Positions 1-5,004 of a stretch of 5,606 nucleotides of DNA are shown here, one piece after another; position 1 is the stretch's first letter, and every line of letters begins with the position of its first letter. Below the pieces are notes generated by a model. That model was not told where the DNA came from. It made no database searches and saw only the letters and a list, made by a program, of their open reading frames with translations. The position numbers and the translations under genes are program-made. Source of the DNA: Phycisphaerae bacterium (lineage in GTDB: Bacteria; Planctomycetota; Phycisphaerae; Tepidisphaerales; Tepidisphaeraceae); NCBI GenBank assembly GCA_014380825.1, contig JACMJD010000110.1:1-5606 (forward strand), given 5' to 3'.

Positions 1-408
1 ACGACCAAGCGCCGCATGCCCCACATCGAAATCTGGCTGACGCAAACCGACGGTCGGACCGCTGCGCTCGTGGAAGCAATGCGATTAGGCGCGGATGGTT
101 TGCTAGCGGAAGACGGCACGCTGCATCGCATGCCCAGCGGACAGAATCCATCGCCGGGCCCGATCATCACGAGCACCGGTGGAACTGAATTGCTTCCAGA
201 AAAGGAGCCATTGGAAACGGCTACGCCCACGATCACCGGTGCAACCGGCGCGACGAAAATGGAATCGACGTTTGGCGGCGTCGACCCAACAAGCGGTGAG
301 ATGGATGATGATACGATCAGCGAACCGGTGCTGAGCGCAGATGAACTGCGAGCGCTGTTGCAAGATCAACCATCAATGCCGCCGTCGGGAAATACGGAAG
401 ATCGGTAA
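1..408 (+). CDS. C-terminal part of a receiver-like (response-regulator-type) protein, 5' end outside the window
   Basis: The reading frame is open to the left edge, so this is the 3' part of a longer gene; an internal ATG at 16 exists but nothing favours it as the start. The visible N-terminal 40 residues (IEIWLTQTDGR, then an Ala/Leu-rich helix, then LGADGLLAEDG) look like the beta4-alpha4-beta5 end of a CheY-like receiver domain, where the usual 'GAdgyl.Kp' has lost its lysine. An acidic, Thr/Pro/Gly-rich linker of about 65 residues follows, and the protein ends with a short amphipathic motif, EPVLSADELRALLQDQ. That motif resembles the 'LSQdEIDALL' peptide at the N-terminus of the flagellar switch proteins FliM and FliN; the resemblance is by eye only. 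It lies just upstream of a GGDEF gene on the same strand, so a signalling role is likely. The receiver assignment rests on a fragment and is tentative. Confidence 0.6.
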   Translation, partial: TTKRRMPHIEIWLTQTDGRTAALVEAMRLGADGLLAEDGTLHRMPSGQNPSPGPIITSTGGTELLPEKEPLETATPTITGATGATKMESTFGGVDPTSGEMDDDTISEPVLSADELRALLQDQPSMPPSGNTEDR

Positions 409-414
409 ATTGGA

Positions 415-485
415 CGTGGCATGGGCGTCTCGCCCGTGCCCTGCGGCTCGAGCCGCGTTCGCACGGGCGAGACGCCTATGCCACG
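415..485. repeat. Nested inverted repeat (REP/MITE-like palindromic element) between two genes
   Basis: Positions 415-439 and 461-485 are inverted copies over 25 bp. The only non-Watson-Crick pair is G423 with T477, which would still pair as G-U in RNA. The 21-base interior contains a second, perfect 14-bp palindrome at 443-456 (gcggctcgagccgc). Each arm also holds its own small palindrome (gggcg-tct-cgccc at 423-435 and its counterpart at 465-477). The element fills nearly the whole gap between the stop at 408 and the GGDEF start at 494, and its right arm runs into the ribosome binding site. From memory, GC-rich palindromes with a GGGCGTCTCGCCC core are scattered through planctomycete and verrucomicrobial genomes; only one copy is in this window, so dispersal cannot be shown here. 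A strong RNA hairpin or attenuator is the alternative reading; there is no T-run for a classical terminator. Confidence 0.85.
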
Positions 486-490
486 GTGAG
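485..490 (+). promoter_or_regulatory. Ribosome binding site of the GGDEF gene, touching the palindrome
   Basis: GGTGAG lies 3 bases before the ATG at 494. It is the best Shine-Dalgarno match near any candidate start in this frame and supports 494 over the upstream in-frame start at 341. Its first base is the last paired base of the large inverted repeat, so folding of that hairpin could limit ribosome access. The spacing is shorter than usual, so the strength is uncertain. Confidence 0.45.
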
Positions 491-493
491 AAA

Positions 494-1870
494 ATGCTAA
501 CGCTCGACCACGAACGAATCCTGCTCATCGGCGATCGCGATCGCCAGATGCATTCCGCGCTCACGCAGGTTCTGCCCGGTGCCCACGTAACCGCTGTGCC
601 GTCATACTTCGACGGGATCGTCGAACTCAACGGCGGCGGATACACCACGGTATTGGCTGCGGCCGAGCCGATCGAGCGACGACCGGAAGCCGCCGTTCGC
701 GCGTTACGCGATCTCGCTGGCGAAGGTCGCGTCCTGTTGTTCGGTCATCCCACGCTCGAACCGCTGAGCCGCAAGATGCTCGACTTCGGCTGCGATGATT
801 ACATCGTCACGCCGATCAGTCCGACCGAAATCCAGCAGATGTTCGGCTCACCGCCGTTGCGGCTGACACCTGCCGTGCCGGAACAAGCGACGACAGGCGC
901 GAACGAAGCGAATATCGCCGTCGCGCCGGGAACCGGCCGATTAGCACTGCTCGGCGGATTACCGCTCGCTGAGATCATGCTCGATGCGATGCTTCAGCAT
1001 CCGAACGATGCGGTCGGCGCGGTTGTCCGTCAGATCAATGCGCGCATCGGTCCGAACCTGGTGCTGATCCGCGCCACGCCGCAGCAACCGCTGCCGGATG
1101 TGCCGGATGGAATGCAGATACTGTCGCACGCTCTGCGCTTTGACGCCGGCAGTGGCGGTAGCGCGGGCGCACTGCACCTAATGCTTCCACAGGATGAAGA
1201 CGAAGCTGCCTCGCGACACGCGCTGGCGCAGATCTCACATCTGCTCGGGCGAATGCTCGCACTCCAAGATCGGCATCGCAAGCTGCAAACGCTTGCGATC
1301 ACCGACGATCTCACCGGCGTGTTCAACGGCCGATACTTCCGGCACTTCCTTACGGGCATCATTAACACCGCGCGCGAGAAGCGCTTCCCGGTTACGTTGC
1401 TTCTGTTCGATATCGACAACTTCAAAAGCTACAACGACCGCTACGGACACGGCGTGGGTGACGAGATCCTCAAACAAACCGCCGCATTGATGCGCCGCTG
1501 CACGCGCCCGCACGATCTCGTGGCGAGAATCAGCGGCGACGAATTCGCCGTCGTCTTCTGGGAGAAAGAAGGCCCGCGCCAGCCGCGCGATCCGAACGCG
1601 CCAACTACGGGCACGTCGCGCGTCCCGCAATCGGTGCGCACGGTGTGCGATCGGTTTAGGAGAATGATCAGCTCGCCCGATTTCCAACTACTTGGGACAA
1701 CGGGTCAGGGCAGCCTCACGATCAGCGGCGGATTAGCGGTCTTTCCGTATGACGCACAAACCGCGGAAGGTTTGATTCAAGCAGCCGATCGAACGCTTAT
1801 GTTCGATGCGAAGAAGAGCGGAAAGAACAGCATCTTCCTGGTTGGCTCGGACCGCCCGCCAGAACTGTAA
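494..1870 (+). CDS. Diguanylate cyclase-type GGDEF protein with degenerate receiver domain
   Basis: Predicted product of 458 residues that makes cyclic-di-GMP from two GTP. Residues 9-115 resemble a CheY-like receiver (ILLIGDRD at the start, FGCDDYIVTPIS at the end), but the phosphoacceptor Asp is replaced in VLAAAE (about A56) and the conserved Lys is Thr106, so phosphorylation is unlikely. Residues of roughly 145-255 form a GAF-like or uncharacterised sensory region, followed by a linker helix. The GGDEF domain starts at D271-D-LTG with N278, carries DIDNFK at 306-311 (metal and GTP binding), and has signature SGDEF at 347-351, a known tolerated variant. An allosteric inhibitory site RxxD is present at 338-341, exactly five residues before the signature. 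About 60 residues separate SGDEF from the LTISGG strand, longer than in typical cyclases because of a Pro/Arg-rich insert. The start at 494 is chosen because an earlier in-frame start at 341 would translate the palindrome and overlap the upstream gene. Activity is inferred, not certain. Confidence 0.92.
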   Translation: MLTLDHERILLIGDRDRQMHSALTQVLPGAHVTAVPSYFDGIVELNGGGYTTVLAAAEPIERRPEAAVRALRDLAGEGRVLLFGHPTLEPLSRKMLDFGCDDYIVTPISPTEIQQMFGSPPLRLTPAVPEQATTGANEANIAVAPGTGRLALLGGLPLAEIMLDAMLQHPNDAVGAVVRQINARIGPNLVLIRATPQQPLPDVPDGMQILSHALRFDAGSGGSAGALHLMLPQDEDEAASRHALAQISHLLGRMLALQDRHRKLQTLAITDDLTGVFNGRYFRHFLTGIINTAREKRFPVTLLLFDIDNFKSYNDRYGHGVGDEILKQTAALMRRCTRPHDLVARISGDEFAVVFWEKEGPRQPRDPNAPTTGTSRVPQSVRTVCDRFRRMISSPDFQLLGTTGQGSLTISGGLAVFPYDAQTAEGLIQAADRTLMFDAKKSGKNSIFLVGSDRPPEL

Positions 1871-1886
1871 TACCGGCGACTTCGCT

Positions 1887-2732
1887 CTATCTATTTCGCG
1901 GTCGACGTCCCGCCACTGCAATCATCGCGAGGAACGCGGCAATCGATCCCGGTTCAGGAACAACGTCAGCACGTTGTCGCAGGATGAACCCGTCGTTGGA
2001 CAATCCATCCGGCACGATGAGGTTAAACAGAAACGTCTCGGTCGCTCCCGGCGCGATTGCCCCGTTGCTCCAATCCAGGCTGCCACCCGATTGCGTGAAC
2101 GTCGCGAACGAGCTTGATGTTGGCCCGCCTACGAAGTCGATCAAGCCGGAGTGGTTGAACGCGAGGAAAATCGGCGTCAGCGGGAACGGCGCTTGTCCGC
2201 CGACTTGGTTCAGCGGCACGTTCGCGTTAGACGGCGCGAAGTCCATGACATCGCCCCACTGGTCGCCATCGGTATCGATCTGGCTGATGTTGGCCACCCA
2301 CCGCGCATTATCGCTGGCATTGAGGACCGTGTCGTCGTCGATGTCGGGATCGATGGTATCGGCGTTGCCGTCACCATCCGTGTCGGCGTTCAGCCACCAG
2401 TTGAGATTGGTGAGCCCGACTTCGAAGTGGTACCCGGTGATGGCCGCCGCGTTGACGTTCGTCACGTTCACCGTATACGAATGAACAACCGCCCCGCTGC
2501 TAGTGGCGACCTCATAAAACATATCCACAGGTCCGTTGCCCGCCGCGAGCGCACCGACAACCACGTTCGGCGCGCTGACGCTGCTTACCTCAGCGTAGCC
2601 TCGATTGATCTCGAACCCGACGGTGTAATTTCCGTTGACGATGCCCGCGTGCGCGGAACTGATCGCGCCCGCGCCAAATAGACCCGCCAAAACCAGTCCG
2701 CGCATGGCGGCTGGGAACTTACGCAGCGACAT
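1887..2732 (-). CDS. Secreted PEP-CTERM protein with Asp-rich calcium-binding repeats
   Basis: Product of 281 residues. Residues 1-29 are a signal peptide (basic MSLRKF start, hydrophobic core, cleavage after SSAHA). The end is a PEP-CTERM sorting signal: VPEP at 258-261, a short hydrophobic helix (IAAFLAMIAVA) and a basic tail GRRPRNR. In other bacteria this signal is recognised by an exosortase and directs the protein to the cell surface or exopolysaccharide. Asp-rich stretches at 117-134 (DTDGDGNADTIDPD) and 153-164 (DTDGDQWGDVMD) match thrombospondin type-3 or dockerin-like calcium-binding loops. The remainder looks like beta-sandwich and has no recognisable enzyme motif. The ATG at 2732 is preferred to an in-frame start 14 codons earlier because it has a good ribosome binding site and places the signal peptide at the N-terminus. 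The upstream minus-strand neighbour is a signal peptidase I gene; no exosortase is in the window. The exact function is unknown, probably structural or adhesive. Confidence 0.9.
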   Translation of the reverse strand: MSLRKFPAAMRGLVLAGLFGAGAISSAHAGIVNGNYTVGFEINRGYAEVSSVSAPNVVVGALAAGNGPVDMFYEVATSSGAVVHSYTVNVTNVNAAAITGYHFEVGLTNLNWWLNADTDGDGNADTIDPDIDDDTVLNASDNARWVANISQIDTDGDQWGDVMDFAPSNANVPLNQVGGQAPFPLTPIFLAFNHSGLIDFVGGPTSSSFATFTQSGGSLDWSNGAIAPGATETFLFNLIVPDGLSNDGFILRQRADVVPEPGSIAAFLAMIAVAGRRPRNR

Positions 2733-2893
2733 GATTTTCTCCCGCACAAGTGGAATGACCAACCGGTAGCCCAATAGCCGTCACCAAGGTTACGGCGTGC
2801 GGAGTCAAAATCAAAAGAAATCTCAATGCGTGGAGCAGCGTGAATGCGACGAGCTATCGTGGCAGGTGCAGCGTGCAGCGAATATCACCGCCA
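2733..2893. other. Intergenic region upstream of the PEP-CTERM gene
   Basis: This 161-bp gap separates the signal peptidase stop from the PEP-CTERM start. Apart from the ribosome binding site it holds an A/T-rich patch (about 2804-2825, T-rich on the minus strand) and a tandem pair of GTGCAGC heptamers at 2866-2879. I see no convincing -35/-10 pair and no hairpin followed by a T-run. A promoter or weak terminator in the A/T-rich patch is plausible but unsupported. Confidence 0.3.
2739..2743 (-). promoter_or_regulatory. Ribosome binding site of the PEP-CTERM gene
   Basis: On the minus strand GGGAG is followed by a six-base spacer (AAAATC) and the ATG at 2732. The motif and spacing are near optimal, and this decides the start in favour of MSLRK over the longer reading that begins at 2774. 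Confidence 0.7.
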
Positions 2894-3685
2894 CTATAAC
2901 CGTCGCCAGCGCACTGGTGGAAAGTAGATCCACGTCGCGACCCCCTTGATATGGCTCCGGGGCAACGTCCCCGGCTGGTGACCATCCACCGACCAATCCC
3001 AATATCGCGAATCGCCCGCGATGGGGCTGTTGTCGCCGAGGAAGAAATACTCATCAGGTCCGAGCGTGATGGGGTTGCCCTCGTTGCCGTTGAGCTTGAC
3101 GTCCCTCGCACTTGCAAACGGCGAGACCGGTCTCACATAGGGACCCGCGCCTTTCGGTGGCATGATGAGTTGCCCGTTTACGTTAACCCCGCCGTTCTTG
3201 ATCTCAATCGTCTCGCCGGGGAAGCCGACGATCCGCCTCACGTACTGGTCGCCGGGCGCGCGCGGATCGCTTGCAGCGATCAGCACGATGTCGAATCTCT
3301 GGAACGCTCGAAGTTTGTGAACGAGGAACCGATCGCCCGGAACTAGCGTCGGTGACATCGACGCCGTGGAAGTGATGAACGCTTCAACGACGTATGCCTT
3401 GAGCGGCCAAAACAGATACTGTAACGGCGCAAATATCGCGATGAGTACCAACAGTCCCGCGACGACGAATCGCGGCGGCGCCGAGCAGAAGAACGTGCGG
3501 TCCGACCGCCGAGCCGCACGGAACGCGCTGACCCACGACGCGATCTGCAAGGCCAAGCTCACAGGTAGCAGCACCAGCATCGCCGGCACGAGCGATGGCA
3601 AGCTCACGAAGGAGAGCGACAGGATCAACAGCACGAAAAGGACGCCGAACCAGCGTTTCGCGCCGGGGTGATCGCGGACGAGCAA
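2894..3685 (-). CDS. lepB: Signal peptidase I, main reading frame (5' end displaced by a frameshift; catalytic Lys replaced by Arg)
   Basis: This S26-family membrane protease removes signal peptides from exported proteins. Numbered from the TTG at 3685 (263 residues), hydrophobic helices lie at about 13-33, 35-55 and 73-95. The catalytic serine is in SMSPTL (S109), followed by GDRFLVHK, the box D region YVRRIVGFPGE at 148-158, and GDNSPIAGDSRYWD near the C-terminus, matching the family's GDN...DSRYW box. In box D the family has YVKR, with the Lys as general base; here codon 3236-3238 reads AGG (R150). The TTG start is probably artificial: the frame is open back to 3805 without an ATG, and the natural N-terminus (ATG at 3795) is in another frame. 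The gene follows the kinase-like gene closely and probably shares its operon. Family identity is secure; whether the enzyme is active is doubtful. Confidence 0.9.
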   Translation of the reverse strand: MLVRDHPGAKRWFGVLFVLLILSLSFVSLPSLVPAMLVLLPVSLALQIASWVSAFRAARRSDRTFFCSAPPRFVVAGLLVLIAIFAPLQYLFWPLKAYVVEAFITSTASMSPTLVPGDRFLVHKLRAFQRFDIVLIAASDPRAPGDQYVRRIVGFPGETIEIKNGGVNVNGQLIMPPKGAGPYVRPVSPFASARDVKLNGNEGNPITLGPDEYFFLGDNSPIAGDSRYWDWSVDGHQPGTLPRSHIKGVATWIYFPPVRWRRL

Positions 3686-3795
3686 GTGCCCAGCCCCGGC
3701 AGCAACATCGACGCAGTTAATGCGAGAATGCCAGTGCCGGCGCGCGATCTGCGCGCGGCGCTGTACTCCAAAACCGGCGGCTGCGGTTGATCCAT
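3625..3795 (-). pseudogene. Frame-shifted 5' end of the signal peptidase I gene
   Basis: From the ATG at 3795 this frame encodes MDQPQPPVLEYSAARR, then a hydrophobic segment GILALTASMLLPGLG, and after residue 36 runs into nonsense ending at the stop at 3625-3627 (56 residues). At 3688-3691 the other frame continues with HLLVRDHPGAKRWFG. Adding one C to GGGCAC on the minus strand joins the two as LLPGLG-HLLVRDHPG, the usual first-helix pattern of multi-spanning signal peptidases, giving about 300 residues in total. The ATG lies 10 bp after the stop of the upstream gene, with no clear Shine-Dalgarno sequence, so translation is probably coupled. A sequencing or assembly error, a real inactivating deletion, or a -1 ribosomal frameshift would all produce this; I see no classical slippery heptamer, so an error or a true mutation is favoured. 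Confidence 0.8.
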
Positions 3796-3805
3796 CGTGA
3801 GCCGG

Positions 3806-4888
3806 TTATTTGATGTAACCCTTTACTTTGAAATGCGCCAGCGCCTCATCGGTGTTCTTAAACACCTTCGTCGCCGTCTCCGTGATGAACGGGCTTGGGA
3901 TGCCTCGACACGCCCAGACGACGTAAACTTCTTTCCCACCCTCGAATGCGTGATGCAGTTCGCGCTCCACGCCGCTCGATAGTCCGGGCTTTCCGTTGGG
4001 CAGCTCAGGCACGTAGCTGACGATCATCTCGCTCTGATCGACCATCTTGAAATCGCGCATGTAGATCTGGCCCATGATGTCGCCGGAGATCTGGACGACC
4101 TCGGCGGTCTTCAGCGTCACGGGACCGTCGGCGGCCTGCACTTCGATCGTGTCTTTGCCTTCGAGCACCGCTTTCTCTGCGGTGGTGTGCAGAATGAATT
4201 CGTCAACGTCGCCGGGATCGAATGCGATGAAATGCTCAGCCAGTGTCGCGCGGAATTTGTCGATTTCCTTCAGTGTGTCCGGCAGGTCCATCACGTGGCT
4301 CATGGGGAACGACGGGTAAACCGTCTTCCGATTCCGCTCGAACATCAGGCGAAAAATGGTCTGCGTCGTCAAAATGTTTCGCCCGCGGCTGACCATGAAA
4401 AAGTGGCCGTAGCCGCGCAGGATATTGGCGAGCATCTCGGTGGCGAGCAGTTCTTCTTCCCGCCAGACCATGATGTCTTTCAGCGTGTGATCGATCTCGT
4501 GATCTCGCGCGAGGCGCTGGTGGACACTCTCGGCATTGTCGAGCAGTGTGAGGTAGAGGTCGGCGTTGAAAAGCTTGATCTGATCGTAATCGAACGCCGC
4601 GAACAAACCGTGCCGCCAGCGGAACGTGGCGTGCGTGTTGATGATCACGTGCTCGTGATTCTCGCTGAGTCGCAAGATCTCTTTGAACACGGCGCGGCGC
4701 AGCGTGTTGAGCCGCGAGATCGGCAGATTGAGGATACGACCGGCTGGCACATCCGGCGCTTCGCGGTACATCATCTGGCCGACGTTGAAGACCTCAACAT
4801 CGTGCCCAGCCTGCAGGGCGGCTTGCTTAACGGCTTCGAGATATGGACCTTTATCAACTCCGACTTGCCCGGTGACGATGGCGCGCAT
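3806..4888 (-). CDS. Two-domain protein: adenylate-kinase-like P-loop NTPase fused to a nucleoside 2-deoxyribosyltransferase-like domain
   Basis: Product of 360 residues. The N-terminal half (1 to about 185) opens with beta-strand MRAIVTG and a P-loop-like GQVGVDKG at 7-14, where the usual GxxxxGK[S/T] has Asp before the Lys and Gly after it. VIINTHATFRWRHG at 81-94 and LYLTLLDN at 111-118 fit the core strands of a nucleotide kinase. From about 188 a second domain starts with KTVYPSFPMSH, continues with FDPGDVDEF at 223-231 and RDFKMVDQSEMIVSYVPELP at 278-297, then SSGVEREL at 304-311 and GKEVYVVW. This order resembles nucleoside 2-deoxyribosyltransferase-like (DUF4406-type) folds, where the Asp and Glu shape the nucleotide pocket. 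Substrate and reaction are unknown; nucleotide sensing or salvage is an inference. The ATG at 4888 has GGAG 10 bases upstream; an earlier in-frame TTG at 4906 lacks support. The next gene starts 10 bp after its stop. Confidence 0.8.
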   Translation of the reverse strand: MRAIVTGQVGVDKGPYLEAVKQAALQAGHDVEVFNVGQMMYREAPDVPAGRILNLPISRLNTLRRAVFKEILRLSENHEHVIINTHATFRWRHGLFAAFDYDQIKLFNADLYLTLLDNAESVHQRLARDHEIDHTLKDIMVWREEELLATEMLANILRGYGHFFMVSRGRNILTTQTIFRLMFERNRKTVYPSFPMSHVMDLPDTLKEIDKFRATLAEHFIAFDPGDVDEFILHTTAEKAVLEGKDTIEVQAADGPVTLKTAEVVQISGDIMGQIYMRDFKMVDQSEMIVSYVPELPNGKPGLSSGVERELHHAFEGGKEVYVVWACRGIPSPFITETATKVFKNTDEALAHFKVKGYIK

Positions 4889-4898
4889 GCTGTGATTT

Positions 4899-4920
4899 CT
4901 CCGCAAAAGGAATGGCGGAG
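4899..4920 (-). promoter_or_regulatory. Hairpin in the 5' leader that pairs with the ribosome binding site of the kinase-like gene
   Basis: On the minus strand CTCCGC (4920-4915) and GCGGAG (4904-4899) form a six-pair GC-rich stem around a 10-base loop. The GGAG at 4902-4899 is the only Shine-Dalgarno-like sequence before the ATG at 4888 and lies wholly in the stem, so folding would mask it. The stem is short and chance is possible; no ligand-binding fold is visible around it. Confidence 0.45.
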
Positions 4921-5004
4921 CAGATCATAAGCAAAAGAAATCGAATGAACCACCAAGAGCGTAGGGAGGGCCAGCAAACATCGCTTTCTTCGTGTTCTGG
5001 ATGG

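Noticed and set aside
341..493. Longer N-terminus for the GGDEF protein starting at 341
   Set aside because: It would overlap the upstream gene by more than 60 bases and translate straight through the palindrome into a Cys/Arg/Ala-rich peptide unlike a receiver start; 494 has a ribosome binding site and the natural receiver N-terminus.
530..545. Perfect 16-bp palindrome made of two overlapping GCGATCGC octamers (like the cyanobacterial HIP1 element)
   Set aside because: It lies inside the receiver-coding sequence (GDRDR codons) and is a single occurrence; codon choice in a GC-rich genome explains it.
1871..1886. Bidirectional terminator between the convergent GGDEF and PEP-CTERM genes
   Set aside because: The 16-bp gap and its flanks show no stem-loop with a T-run on either strand.
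2151..2681. Plus-strand reading frame of 176 residues opposite the PEP-CTERM gene
   Set aside because: Val/Arg/Asp-rich shadow of the Asp-repeat coding region, without motifs; the minus strand has a signal peptide and sorting tail.
2733..2774. Fourteen-residue N-terminal extension of the PEP-CTERM protein
   Set aside because: It would put MGYRLVIPLVREKI in front of a well-formed signal peptide and would translate the strong ribosome binding site of the ATG at 2732.
3740..3756. Six-pair GC-rich hairpin in the 5' part of the signal peptidase gene, considered as a frameshift stimulator
   Set aside because: It lies about 50 bases upstream of the frame break, whereas stimulatory structures sit just downstream, and no slippery heptamer is present at the break.
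4187..4930. Long plus-strand reading frame of 247 residues opposite the kinase-like gene
   Set aside because: It is a shadow: the minus-strand frame has coherent domains, and this one has no recognisable motif and a composition expected from the opposite strand of a GC-rich gene.
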